A stretch of DNA of 41,768 nt. Origin: Saprospiraceae bacterium UBA7687 (lineage in GTDB: Bacteria > Bacteroidota > Bacteroidia > Chitinophagales > Saprospiraceae). The position numbers and the translations under genes were made by a program. Positions 33,158 to 41,471 of this stretch are shown piece by piece. How positions within the stretch are numbered: position 1 is the stretch's first letter; each line of letters starts with the position of its first letter. Below the pieces are notes generated by a model. It did not search any database and had not been told where the DNA came from. It worked only from the letters and a program-made list of their open reading frames with translations. The stretch lies in the NCBI GenBank assembly GCA_002482845.1, contig DLGT01000148.1:1-41768 (forward strand), written 5' to 3'.

Positions 33158-34332
33158 AATCCGATATTTACAAAACCAGTTTGAATCCTATATAAGGCTG
33201 CTAACATATCTTCCACAGGACTGCACAACGAAATTCGAAGATATTGATCTCCTTGAGAACCAAATATATGTCCAGGCGTGATGAATACCCTTGTTTCATA
33301 CAATATTTTATTTGCCAACGCTTCGGAATTACCTGCTTTTTCGGGAATTTTGCCCCAAACGAAAAGTCCAGCGCCATCCTCTTGAAAATTACAACCTAAT
33401 AAAGTCATGATATCACAAGCCGCTTTTTTACGATCAGCATATTGGTCATTTAACGTATCTATCCAGTCTTGACCAAGATTGAGGGCAACTGCGGCCGCTT
33501 CTTGAATTGGTTTAAACATACCAGAATCCATATTGCTTTTGAATGTCATGATGGTGTCTATATACGGTTTTGCACCCACAACTGCACCTACACGCCAGCC
33601 AGCCATATTGTAACATTTGCTTAGAGACACGAGTTCTATAGCGCAATCTTCCGCACCAGCGACATTAAAAATACTAAGTGGATGGTCATTGAGAATAAAA
33701 GCATATGGATTGTCGTGACAAATGAGTATCTGATTTTTTCTAGCGAAATGTACTAGTTTCTCGAAAAAATCAAGATCGGCTTTTGCGCCTGTAGGCATAT
33801 TTGGATAATTAATCCACATCAGTTTTACCTTACTCAAATCTTGTTTTTCGAGTGCATCTAGATCAGGTTTCCAGCCAAGGTGTTCTAATAAAGTCATATC
33901 CACAGCAACGCCACCTGCTAGTTTTGTGCAAATACCATAAGATGGGTAGCCAGGATTTGGTACTAATACTTCATCACCGGGATTTAGAAAAGACATACTC
34001 ACATGCATGACTCCTTCTTTGGAACCTATAAGTGGTAGAATCTGCGTATTGGGATCAGGATGATAGTCAAAATTTCGGCTATACCAAGACGAAAAAGCAC
34101 TTCTGAGAGGCGGAATACCCTTGTAAGATTGGTATTTGTTTGCGTCTTCATGGGCAAGTGCTTCCATTAGTTTGTCTGTTACAGATGGGTGTGGTTTTAA
34201 ATCGGGACTACCTATGCCAAGATTAAGCACAAGTGAGCCGCCATCTTTATTCATGGCATCAATTTCAGCTAGCTTCCTGGCAAAATAATAGGTAGTCACA
34301 TCATTCAATCTATTGGCTGCTGTTATGATCAT
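33154..34332 (-). CDS. class I/II aminotransferase, probably aromatic amino-acid transaminase
   Basis: A 392-aa PLP enzyme of fold type I. The PLP lysine is K239 in SLSKCYNMAGWR. The NYPNMPTGA segment (175-183) and CHDNPYAF (205-212) complete the cofactor site. Overall it resembles LL-diaminopimelate or MalY-like aminotransferases, but it sits between prephenate dehydratase and prephenate dehydrogenase, overlapping each by 4 bp. Context therefore points to transamination of phenylpyruvate and 4-hydroxyphenylpyruvate. Confidence 0.9.
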   Translation of the reverse strand: MIITAANRLNDVTTYYFARKLAEIDAMNKDGGSLVLNLGIGSPDLKPHPSVTDKLMEALAHEDANKYQSYKGIPPLRSAFSSWYSRNFDYHPDPNTQILPLIGSKEGVMHVSMSFLNPGDEVLVPNPGYPSYGICTKLAGGVAVDMTLLEHLGWKPDLDALEKQDLSKVKLMWINYPNMPTGAKADLDFFEKLVHFARKNQILICHDNPYAFILNDHPLSIFNVAGAEDCAIELVSLSKCYNMAGWRVGAVVGAKPYIDTIMTFKSNMDSGMFKPIQEAAAVALNLGQDWIDTLNDQYADRKKAACDIMTLLGCNFQEDGAGLFVWGKIPEKAGNSEALANKILYETRVFITPGHIFGSQGDQYLRISLCSPVEDMLAALYRIQTGFVNIGL

Positions 34333-35216
34333 GATATTATAGTTGTATTTAATGAATGTTGTTTTTCAAGGATGGAAGAGATATCTGCGCTTTTGTAAAT
34401 ACCAGTCTCCTCGCATTCAAAAGTCAGTTCTTTAAGATCTTCTTTTAATCCTAAGTATTGGTCAATGTGGTCAAACTCTATATCTAAGTGGAAAAAGTAC
34501 TCTCGAAAACTACCCACTACAGGGAATGACTGAAGTTTGCTCATATTGAGATCATGTTGTTGAATGACTTGTAGAACTTTCAGCAATTGACCTTTTTTGT
34601 CTTGGACCCTGATGTATATCGATGCTTTATCTGCATCTGTAGGTGGAGCGGTTTTTTCTTTGGTGACAATAAAAAACCTTGTATAATTCGTTTTGCTTGT
34701 TTCTATACTTGGCTGTAGCACTTGCAGACCGTACAACTCTGCTGCCACTGAGCTAGCAATACAGGCTTTGGAGACCTTGCCTTTATCTGCCACATTTTTT
34801 GCACTTAGAGCAGTGTCTTCTGATTCTATCAGTTTCCAATGCGGGTAATGGCTCAGGAATTGTCTGCATTGATTGATGGCCATAGGATGCGAAGCTACTT
34901 CTTTGATATCTTCTATGGACGCACTATTTATGGCCAATAAATTATGTTTTATGCGAAGATAAATTTCACCACTTACCCAAAATCCATTTTCTCTCAGAAT
35001 GCGGTAATTCTGTAAAATGGTACCAGCAATAGAGTTTTCAATAGCCATGACAGCTACATCTGCTGTACCGTCACGAAGCAAATCCGCAAGTATATCGAAA
35101 GAGTCAGCTGGAATTAATGCCAATGATTGGTCTTTCCAATATCTCTTGGCTGCTACATCGTGAAATGATCCAGGATAACCTTGGATGGCCACTTTTAATG
35201 TTTTTTCGTTGCTCAT
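34329..35216 (-). CDS. pheA: prephenate dehydratase
   Basis: A 295-aa enzyme that decarboxylates and dehydrates prephenate to phenylpyruvate. The catalytic domain (about 7-185) opens with VAIQGYPGSFHDVAA and includes ENSIAGT and NYTRFF with the catalytic T179-R180-F181. An ACT domain follows (about 199-275). The Phe-binding ESRP motif of classical dehydratases reads QSFP here (229-232), so feedback by Phe may be altered. It is the first enzyme gene of the aromatic operon, 28 bp beyond an attenuator-type terminator and 96 bp past a leader ORF rich in aromatic codons. Confidence 0.95.
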   Translation of the reverse strand: MSNEKTLKVAIQGYPGSFHDVAAKRYWKDQSLALIPADSFDILADLLRDGTADVAVMAIENSIAGTILQNYRILRENGFWVSGEIYLRIKHNLLAINSASIEDIKEVASHPMAINQCRQFLSHYPHWKLIESEDTALSAKNVADKGKVSKACIASSVAAELYGLQVLQPSIETSKTNYTRFFIVTKEKTAPPTDADKASIYIRVQDKKGQLLKVLQVIQQHDLNMSKLQSFPVVGSFREYFFHLDIEFDHIDQYLGLKEDLKELTFECEETGIYKSADISSILEKQHSLNTTIIS

Positions 35217-35244
35217 AACACCTAAATATTAAATGGTTAAAACG

Positions 35245-35282
35245 AAAAAAGGAGCCTGTTTTTGCAACAGAACTCCTTTTTA
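35245..35282 (-). terminator. attenuator terminator of the aromatic operon
   Basis: On the minus strand AAAAAGGAG pairs with CTCCTTTTT, continuing after a small internal loop into CTGTT/AACAG with a 5-nt loop, and ending in a run of six T. It lies between the leader ORF and pheA, where a normal terminator would silence the operon, so a conditional role is the simplest reading. Confidence 0.85.
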
Positions 35283-35313
35283 TTTTTGACACATATACAA
35301 ACAAAAGTCCTGC
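35268..35313 (-). promoter_or_regulatory. proposed antiterminator pairing
   Basis: CAGGACT (35312-35306), directly after the leader stop codon, can pair with AGTTCTG (35274-35268) in the 5' arm of the terminator, with one G-U. The two structures are mutually exclusive. A ribosome sitting at the leader stop would cover CAGGACT and favour the terminator. One stalled on aromatic codons upstream would leave it free. Pairing was found by eye and energies were not computed. Confidence 0.55.
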
Positions 35314-35378
35314 TACTCTATTTTAAAATAAAAGTACCAAAAATAAAATGCCGCAAATGTGGATTGATTCAACTTCAT
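35313..35378 (-). CDS. aromatic leader peptide, 21 aa
   Basis: An ATG ORF of 21 codons and TAG. Residues 8-18 read FAAFYFWYFYF: five Phe, three Tyr and one Trp among eleven codons. This matches in style the known Phe leader peptides (pheL, pheST leader), but covers all three aromatic amino acids. It precedes a terminator and then pheA, aminotransferase, tyrA and DAHP synthase/chorismate mutase. It should act as a sensor: scarcity of charged aromatic tRNAs stalls the ribosome. Too short for standard gene callers. The promoter lies 4 bp upstream. Confidence 0.85.
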   Translation of the reverse strand: MKLNQSTFAAFYFWYFYFKIE

Positions 35379-35382
35379 GGCA

Positions 35383-35414
35383 CAAACTTATACTATGCAG
35401 ATTTAATAACCAAA
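35383..35414 (-). promoter_or_regulatory. promoter of the aromatic operon
   Basis: On the minus strand TTTG (35414-35411), 20 bp of spacer and TAAGTTTG (35390-35383) match the Bacteroidota consensus. Only 4 bp separate it from the leader ATG. Transcription starts a few bases after the -7 element in this class, so the leader would be read as a leaderless or nearly leaderless mRNA. Confidence 0.7.
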
Positions 35415-35565
35415 CGAAAGTCTATAAAAAGTTTATTTTGGTAGCAAAAAGACTAAAACTGCCATCTAAATAGTATGAATATTTGGAAATTGGAAGGTAA
35501 AAAAAATATTCAAAGCCATGTAATCATACATATTGAAATTGACCTTCAAGATGCTCTTCATGTCG

Positions 35566-35612
35566 AATAGCTAGCGGAATCTATCTAAATTCGGTACATT
35601 CCGCTGGCTATT
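35566..35612. repeat. inverted repeat downstream of the M3 peptidase gene
   Basis: AATAGCTAGCGGAAT and ATTCCGCTGGCTATT form a 15-bp stem with one G-U and a loop of about 17 nt. The plus strand continues with TT after the stem, and the minus strand lacks a T run. It may be a weak terminator or an element separating the two transcription units. Confidence 0.5.
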
Positions 35613-35660
35613 TTGAATAAATAATTACAACTTAATTCAACTTCGAAAATAAAAATGGTA

Positions 35661-35712
35661 TGATAATCAAACGTTTTTTACCCTAGCCCTTAAGGGAAAC
35701 GTTTGATTATCA
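35661..35712 (-). repeat. palindromic repeat copy 2
   Basis: A 52-bp palindrome with arms TGATAATCAAACGTTT/AAACGTTTGATTATCA and an inner CCCT/AGGG stem. On the minus strand it matches the copy at 9887-9938 at 47 of 52 positions with no gaps. Similarity extends about 25 bp into one flank (18 of 25, including CTTCGAAAA). It lies 25 bp beyond the M3 peptidase stop, in the same orientation relative to that gene as copy 1 to its receptor gene. Confidence 0.8.
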
Positions 35713-35736
35713 ATGTGCTATAAACAAATAAATAAA

Positions 35737-37782
35737 CTATTTAAGTCCTTTGTTTAGCCCACGTTTATTGAGTAATGGTTCTAAACTAGGTTGTTGTCCT
35801 CTGAATTTTATGTAAAGTGCCATTGGGTCTATGGTGCCACCTTTGCTTAGTATGTTTTTTCTAAAAGATGATGCAGTTTCAGCATCAAAAATACCATTCT
35901 GCTTAAATAAAGCAAATGCATCAGCATCCAACACTTCTGACCAAATATAGCTATAGTATCCCGAAGAATATCCACCTGCAAAAATATGACTAAAATACGT
36001 ACTTCGATATCTTGATATGATCTCAGGTATTAAACCCAAGTTTTCAAAAAACGAATCTTCAAATGCAGAAACGTCTTCTACATTTGCTTGACCACTGAAA
36101 GTGTGGTAAGTCATATCTAAAAGTGATGCTGCCAGATATTCGACAGTGGCAAATCCTTGACCAAACTTACTGCTTTTGTCCATCTTTTTAATGAGTGATG
36201 CTGGTATTGGTTTGCCTGTGACGTAATGAAAAGCATAAGATTTTAATACTTCAGGTTCGGCAGCCCAGTTTTCCATGATTTGGGATGGTAATTCTACAAA
36301 ATCTGTGGGTACATTTGTTCCAGCAAGGGTTGTATAATGTACATCTGAAAGCAAGCCATGTAAAGCATGTCCAAACTCATGAAAAAATGTGATCACCTCG
36401 TCAAATGTCAACAAAGAAGGTATCTCGCCCGTTGGTTTTGTAAAATTACAAACGATAGAGATGACTGGTAAGACTCGTTTACTACCAAGCTTTTTTTGCT
36501 CTACAAAACTGGTCATCCACGCGCCACCTTGTTTACTGTCTCTTGGGAAAAAGTCGAGATAAAGAATTCCTGACAGCTTTCCAGTAGACTCTCTCATTTC
36601 ATAGGCATGAGCTTCGGGATGATAAGTGGGCAGCCCTTCATTTAAGGTAAAGTTGATGCCATACAGTTTATTTGCCACATCAAAAATCCCTTTCTGTACA
36701 TTTGATAACGCAAAGTATGGTTTCATTTCTTCTTCATCAATGTCATACTTCTGTTTACGAAGCTTCTCGGCATAATATCTCCAATCGAAAGCATGAAGCA
36801 TAAAATTATTGTCTTCTTCCAATATCATTTTTTGAAGGTCACTTGCTTCATTTTTAGCCATCTCAATGGCTGGCTGCCACAATTTGGTAAGCAATTCTTG
36901 TACTTGATCGGGAGATTTTGACATTTGTTCTTCAAGTACATAATGCGCATGACTTTGATACCCTAGCAAACTAGATTTCTCTGCTCTGAGTTTCACCATT
37001 TCCTTTACGATGGCATTGTTATCATTTTTATCACCGAGGTTACCTTTGTTTGTATAAGCTGTCCAAATCTCTTTGCGCAGCATCCTATTTTCGGCATATT
37101 GGAGAAAAGGTATTACACTCGCATTTTGCAAAGTAAACACCCATTTTTCAGGCATATTGTGCGTTTCGGCCGTATCTTTTGCGGCAGATATGATTGATGA
37201 TGGAAGGCCAGCAAGTTCGTTTTCGTTGTCGATGATAAGTTGGTATTCATTGGTGGCAGCTAGAATGTTTTTACCAAATTCAAGACTTAAAACCGTCAAT
37301 CTTTGGTTGATGTCGGCTACTCGTTTTTTATCTTGCGCCTTTAGGTTTGCGCCATTTCTGACAAAAGTTTTGAAATAAACTTCTAGCAGTCTCAATTTTT
37401 CACCTGTGATTTTCTGCTGCTTTCTATTTTCCCATACAAATTTGACCTTTCTAAAAAGGGCAACATTCATAAATATCTTATCATTGTGCGCTGATAATTT
37501 AGGCGCTATTTTTTGCATGATTTTTTGTAGCGACGCACTTGTATTTGCATAAGAAAGATTGTAAAGTACTGCTGCTGTAAGCTTTATGATCTGTCCTGAA
37601 TTTTCTATTGCTTCTATAGTATTTGCAAAATCAGGTGTAGCAGCATTCTCGATGATGTCTTTTATTTCGCTCTTTTGCTGACTTATGCCTTGCGTGATGG
37701 CAGGTGCAAAATGACTGTTTTTAATAAGATCAAATGGAGGAACACCATATGGCGTCGTAAATGGAAACAAAAATGGATTCAT
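35737..37782 (-). CDS. M3 family oligopeptidase (Dcp-like)
   Basis: A 681-aa zinc metallopeptidase of family M3. The zinc motif HEFGH is at 468-472 (within FFHEFGHALHG), and the third ligand Glu is expected about 25 residues later, in FVELPSQIMENW. Length and the start NPFLFPFTTPYGVPPFDLI-type are typical of Dcp/PrlC-like peptidases. No signal peptide is seen, so it should degrade short peptides in the cytoplasm. Dcp removes C-terminal dipeptides and oligopeptidase A is an endopeptidase; the sequence alone does not decide. A palindromic repeat follows the stop. Confidence 0.93.
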   Translation of the reverse strand: MNPFLFPFTTPYGVPPFDLIKNSHFAPAITQGISQQKSEIKDIIENAATPDFANTIEAIENSGQIIKLTAAVLYNLSYANTSASLQKIMQKIAPKLSAHNDKIFMNVALFRKVKFVWENRKQQKITGEKLRLLEVYFKTFVRNGANLKAQDKKRVADINQRLTVLSLEFGKNILAATNEYQLIIDNENELAGLPSSIISAAKDTAETHNMPEKWVFTLQNASVIPFLQYAENRMLRKEIWTAYTNKGNLGDKNDNNAIVKEMVKLRAEKSSLLGYQSHAHYVLEEQMSKSPDQVQELLTKLWQPAIEMAKNEASDLQKMILEEDNNFMLHAFDWRYYAEKLRKQKYDIDEEEMKPYFALSNVQKGIFDVANKLYGINFTLNEGLPTYHPEAHAYEMRESTGKLSGILYLDFFPRDSKQGGAWMTSFVEQKKLGSKRVLPVISIVCNFTKPTGEIPSLLTFDEVITFFHEFGHALHGLLSDVHYTTLAGTNVPTDFVELPSQIMENWAAEPEVLKSYAFHYVTGKPIPASLIKKMDKSSKFGQGFATVEYLAASLLDMTYHTFSGQANVEDVSAFEDSFFENLGLIPEIISRYRSTYFSHIFAGGYSSGYYSYIWSEVLDADAFALFKQNGIFDAETASSFRKNILSKGGTIDPMALYIKFRGQQPSLEPLLNKRGLNKGLK

Positions 37783-38173
37783 AAAGGATGATAATTTATG
37801 GTGATGTAACTGATTTGGGGCGGGAAAGGTTTAGTAAAAAACTAGTCGAACAAAAGCAATCTGAGCAATCCAAACAATCTGAATTCTCTGCTTTCCCATA
37901 CATCAAGCTAAAATTGGGCAAATGACACAATTCGTTAACTTCAGTTTTAAAAAAGAAATATATATTTACCACCTAAGAAATATGAAATATAGATAGTTGA
38001 TGATCAATTATAAATTCGTAAAAAATAGGTCGGCAATTGCAAAATAAGACTTGCTGATGAGCATCATGCATGGTAGAGCCTGTAGGTTCGCATAAAAATT
38101 AAAACTCAAATTGAGAATTAAGTCAAAATCTTTTATAATTTTGAGATTTAATTTATAACTTAAAATTATTATT
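37783..38173. other. divergent intergenic region
   Basis: A 391-bp gap between divergent genes. It contains a small imperfect repeat of CAATCTGA near 37857-37883, a perfect 11-bp palindrome CTCAAATTGAG (38105-38115), and a -7 candidate TAATTTTG (38136-38143) for the plus-strand gene. I see no ORF I can support. Confidence 0.45.
38136..38143 (+). promoter_or_regulatory. -7 element for the secreted protein gene
   Basis: TAATTTTG fits TAnnTTTG, 30 bp before the ATG. A TTG lies 22 bp upstream, slightly long for the -33 spacing. Confidence 0.4.
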
Positions 38174-39247
38174 ATGAGATTCTTAATTTTCCTTTTACTT
38201 TTATTTCCTCTCACTCAAAGTGCTCAACATTCTATTGTAGAATTGTTGACAAGTTTAAATTCTTCGGGCAAAGTAGATTTTATAAGAGAAAACTATACAA
38301 AGAAGACATATTTAATAGAAATGGATGGTGAACAAAATGGAGATACTTTAATCAATATTAATGGAGAAAACAAAAAATTAAAGCTGTCAGGCAAAACAAA
38401 TTATACTTTGCACAATAGCATCCTTAAAATTGAAGACCAACCACCTTTTTTAAATTTATTTTCATATCAATCTTTTGAATTTGATCAAAGAGGAAATGTT
38501 ATTTTCAAAGAAATGAAAGACCCAAATGATGATAAAAGTATAATGAATGAAAAAAATATATTTACATATGATGAACAAAATAGACTTAAGTCACTTCGAC
38601 TTATTAAAGAAAATATGGATGTAAATAATATCCAATTCGAAGCAAAATATGATGAAGTTTCCGGAATTTTGCCTATAAGTGCTAAATGTAATATAATGTT
38701 AGAATTTGATATTAATAGGGAGACAATTGACAAAGGATTTAGGTTTAATTTCATCTCAAATATACCACAAGATTTGATAGACATGGTCAAAGAAGGTTTA
38801 GGCGGAAACCCAACTCATGAAGAAATAATGAAAGAATTAGGACCTCTTGGTAAATGTTATAAAAAGTATAGTGACATAGTTTTTTTGGATGACAATTCTT
38901 TAAAGGAAGATGTATATGAAGAAGATAAGAGCGTGGCAGGTAAGATGGATTTATCGGCAACATATATCTTCAATAGAAAGTATGAAGTCATCAGTAAAAA
39001 GGTTTTCTTAAACGGAGAAGTATCTGAGTCAATCAATTACGAATACAATGATAAAGGCAAGATACTTTCCAGACAAATTGGAGAAAATGAGAAACAAGTC
39101 AATACTTTTGACGAAAACGGTAATCTTACGAAGGAATTTACAGATTTTGGATATATCACTAGAACATTTAAAGATGGAAAACTAATGGTGGAGATGGAAT
39201 ATAGTTTTGATGAACTATATTCACTGACTTTATACAAGTACATTTAA
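38174..39247 (+). CDS. secreted protein with YD-like repeats, unknown function
   Basis: A 357-aa protein with a signal peptide (1-17, cleavage near SAQ). The C-terminal half contains several short strands of the form YDxxGxLxS: YDEQNRLKSLRL, YNDKGKILSRQ, FDENGNLTKEFTDFG and FKDGKLMVEME, resembling the sugar-binding YD/MORN-like repeats of Bacteroidota surface proteins, although too few and too irregular to call an RHS protein. No catalytic motif is seen. Its composition is richer in Asn and Lys than its neighbours', and a decayed ORF follows 15 bp downstream, so this locus may be recently acquired or degenerating. Confidence 0.7.
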   Translation: MRFLIFLLLLFPLTQSAQHSIVELLTSLNSSGKVDFIRENYTKKTYLIEMDGEQNGDTLININGENKKLKLSGKTNYTLHNSILKIEDQPPFLNLFSYQSFEFDQRGNVIFKEMKDPNDDKSIMNEKNIFTYDEQNRLKSLRLIKENMDVNNIQFEAKYDEVSGILPISAKCNIMLEFDINRETIDKGFRFNFISNIPQDLIDMVKEGLGGNPTHEEIMKELGPLGKCYKKYSDIVFLDDNSLKEDVYEEDKSVAGKMDLSATYIFNRKYEVISKKVFLNGEVSESINYEYNDKGKILSRQIGENEKQVNTFDENGNLTKEFTDFGYITRTFKDGKLMVEMEYSFDELYSLTLYKYI

Positions 39248-39262
39248 ACCACATCAGCAACT

Positions 39263-39530
39263 ATGGAAATTATTGAAACAATTTGGTTAGTTCTTGATAC
39301 TGCAAATTGGAAAATAAATTTAAAATATCAACAGAGATATTTTCACTAGGACATTAAAATAAGAAAGAATGGAACAAATAAATCTACTGAGTCGTTAGAA
39401 GCCAACTTCAGATGGACAGATATATTTGATGATCTCAATGAGAAATTAATATCCAAGATCAAATAAACACGAGCTTGAAGATTGGACATCACAATTTGTA
39501 ACCTCCATCAAGGATAGCTACCAACATTAA
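39263..39530 (+). pseudogene. decayed small gene with stop and frameshift
   Basis: An ATG frame (MEIIETIWLVLDTANWK...) runs 68 codons to a TAA at 39464-39466, interrupted by one TAG at 39347-39349. After the TAG it continues as protein-like sequence (SLEANFRWTDIFDDL, then EKLISKIK). Shifting frame near 39462 keeps coding character (HELEDWTSQFVTSIKDSYQ) to a TAA at 39528-39530. One point stop plus one frameshift would restore a protein of about 88 residues. I do not recognise the family. Confidence 0.45.
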
Positions 39531-39545
39531 TGCCATCAAGCAAAC

Positions 39546-39583
39546 AAAAAAGCCGCAAAACAATACTTGCTTTACGGCTTTTT
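39546..39583 (-). terminator. terminator after htpG
   Basis: On the minus strand AAAAGCCGTAAA pairs with TTTTGCGGCTTTT (one mismatch), followed by a T run. It lies about 20 bp past the htpG stop and could also serve the plus-strand side. Confidence 0.75.
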
Positions 39584-39602
39584 ATACATTATGTATCTAA
39601 TA

Positions 39603-41471
39603 TTACTTCACAAACTCCAAGCTTCTTGCTATAAATGCGGAAAGTTCTTCGCCTTTAAGCATGTTTTGGTTTAGGAGTGCTAAGTCGTGGAGATAGTTTG
39701 CAAAATCTGCTTTCTTTTCTTCACTTTTCATCTTGACCAATTTGTCTGCGATGAGTGGGTGATTGGTATTGATGACTACATTATGGCTATCTGGAAACAT
39801 GCCCATATCCATACCTTGCATAGCTTGCATTTCTTTCATCCTACGCATAAATTCTGGTTTGGTGATGGTCACAGGATGATCTGTAGGTGACAATGGTTTT
39901 AACTCTATCTGACCCATGCCTAGATTTTTCACATTATTGGTGAATATATCTTTTACCTTATCTTGGTCTGCTTGACTAAGTACGGACTCTTTTGTTTCGT
40001 CTTTTTGTACGAGATTGTCAGGTGTATCAGAATCCACACGGACGAATGTTACTTCATTGCCTTTGTACTCGATGTGCTGCATGAAGTGATTGTCTATGAT
40101 GGTATCCATTTCTAGCACATCATAACCATAATCTTTTGCTGCTTTGATATAGCTATGTTGCGCTTTCGGGTCATTGGCATACAAATAGATCAGTTTATTG
40201 TGTTTGTCAGTTTGGGTTGCCTTTACTTTTTCTTTGTATTCTTCCAATGTGCTGTGTACGCCGTCAAGATTTTTTAGCAAAGCAAATCCCATTGCTTTTT
40301 CATTAAATTTCTCGTCTGAGATCATACCATATTTTACGAAAGTGCTGATTTCTTTCCACTTATCTTCGTAAGATGCTCTATCTGTTTCGAATAGAGACTG
40401 AAGTTTTTCAGATACTTTTTTGGAGATGTAGGTATTTATTTTTTTGACATTGCTATCAGATTGTAGGTAACTACGAGATACATTCAGTGGAATATCTGGT
40501 GAGTCGATCACACCATGGAGAAGCATCAGAAACTCTGGTACTATTTCTTTGACATCATCTGTGATAAATACTTGATTGCTGTATAGTTGGATTTTGTTTT
40601 TTTGAACTTCAAAGTTATTGGTCAATTTAGGGAAGTACAAAATACCCGTCAAATTAAAAGGATAATCAATATTCAAATGTATCCAGAATAATGGCGGCTG
40701 ACTAAAAGGGTGAAGTTCGTTGTAAAACTTCTTATAATCTTCGTCTGTAAGATCAGCTGGTTTCATCTTCCAGATAGGGTGTGGATTGTTGATGATATCA
40801 TCCACTTCTGTTTTGATTTCCTGTTTATCATCACCTTCGCCTTCCCATGTAGATTCCGTTTTTGTACCAAATTTTATTTCTACAGGTAAAAATTTGCAAT
40901 ATTTATTTAGTAATTCTTTGATTCTATATTCTTCTAGATACTCTTTATTTTCATCATTGATGTGGAGAATGATTTCTGTACCACGTTCTGTTTTGTCATG
41001 TGGGTGAATAGTGTATTCAGGATTGCCATCACATGACCATATGTTTGCGGGAGCATCTGTTTTATAAGATTTTGTGATGACATCTACTTTATCTGCCACC
41101 ATAAATGCAGAGTAAAATCCTAGACCGAAGTGACCAATAATGGTTGCATCGTCTTTGTATTTTGAAAGGAATTCTTCAGCAGACGAAAAAGCCATTTGAT
41201 TCAGGTACTTGTTGACTTCATCTTCGGTCATACCGATACCTTTGTCGATGATGTGAAGGGTTTTGTTTTCTTTGTCGATTTTGACTTCGATTTTGATATC
41301 GCCCAATTCATCTTTCATTTCGCCTTTGAGGGCTAGTGTTTTGATTTTGGTGGTGGCATCGACTGCATTGGAGACTAATTCTCTCAGGAAGATCTCATGG
41401 TCAGAATAAAGAAATTTTTTGATGATTGGAAAAATATTTTCCGCTTGTACTGATATATTACCTTTAGACAT
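39603..41471 (-). CDS. htpG: chaperone protein HtpG (Hsp90)
   Basis: A 622-aa cytoplasmic ATP-dependent chaperone. The N-terminal GHKL ATPase domain (about 1-215) contains FLRELVSNAVDAT with the catalytic Glu and ATP Asn, DKGIGMTEDEV, and FGLGFYSAF. The middle domain (about 230-500) includes NVSRSYLQSD with the conserved catalytic Arg. The C-terminal dimerisation domain follows. Length is typical of bacterial HtpG (about 620 aa). It stands alone with a terminator. Its 5' region has three TTTTGACA repeats and an inverted repeat, and no clear TAnnTTTG promoter. Confidence 0.97.
   Translation of the reverse strand: MSKGNISVQAENIFPIIKKFLYSDHEIFLRELVSNAVDATTKIKTLALKGEMKDELGDIKIEVKIDKENKTLHIIDKGIGMTEDEVNKYLNQMAFSSAEEFLSKYKDDATIIGHFGLGFYSAFMVADKVDVITKSYKTDAPANIWSCDGNPEYTIHPHDKTERGTEIILHINDENKEYLEEYRIKELLNKYCKFLPVEIKFGTKTESTWEGEGDDKQEIKTEVDDIINNPHPIWKMKPADLTDEDYKKFYNELHPFSQPPLFWIHLNIDYPFNLTGILYFPKLTNNFEVQKNKIQLYSNQVFITDDVKEIVPEFLMLLHGVIDSPDIPLNVSRSYLQSDSNVKKINTYISKKVSEKLQSLFETDRASYEDKWKEISTFVKYGMISDEKFNEKAMGFALLKNLDGVHSTLEEYKEKVKATQTDKHNKLIYLYANDPKAQHSYIKAAKDYGYDVLEMDTIIDNHFMQHIEYKGNEVTFVRVDSDTPDNLVQKDETKESVLSQADQDKVKDIFTNNVKNLGMGQIELKPLSPTDHPVTITKPEFMRRMKEMQAMQGMDMGMFPDSHNVVINTNHPLIADKLVKMKSEEKKADFANYLHDLALLNQNMLKGEELSAFIARSLEFVK

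Larger units (their letters stand above)
35217..35736. other. regulatory and repeat-bearing region between pheA and the M3 peptidase gene
   Basis: This 520-bp gap holds, from left to right, the attenuator (35245-35378), the promoter (35383-35414), a stretch with nothing recognised (35415-35565), a hairpin (35566-35612) and palindromic repeat copy 2 (35661-35712). A plus-strand ORF that crosses the leader in antisense is probably not coding. Confidence 0.6.
39248..39602. other. region holding a decayed gene and the htpG terminator
   Basis: A 355-bp gap between convergent genes. It is occupied by the pseudogene at 39263-39530 and the terminator at 39546-39583. Nothing else is seen. Confidence 0.5.

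Noticed and set aside
35262..35444. 60-codon plus-strand ORF with CRKCG, antisense to the aromatic leader
   Set aside because: The Cys pair suggested a zinc ribbon, but the frame overlaps the leader, attenuator and promoter; the opposite-strand explanation is far stronger.
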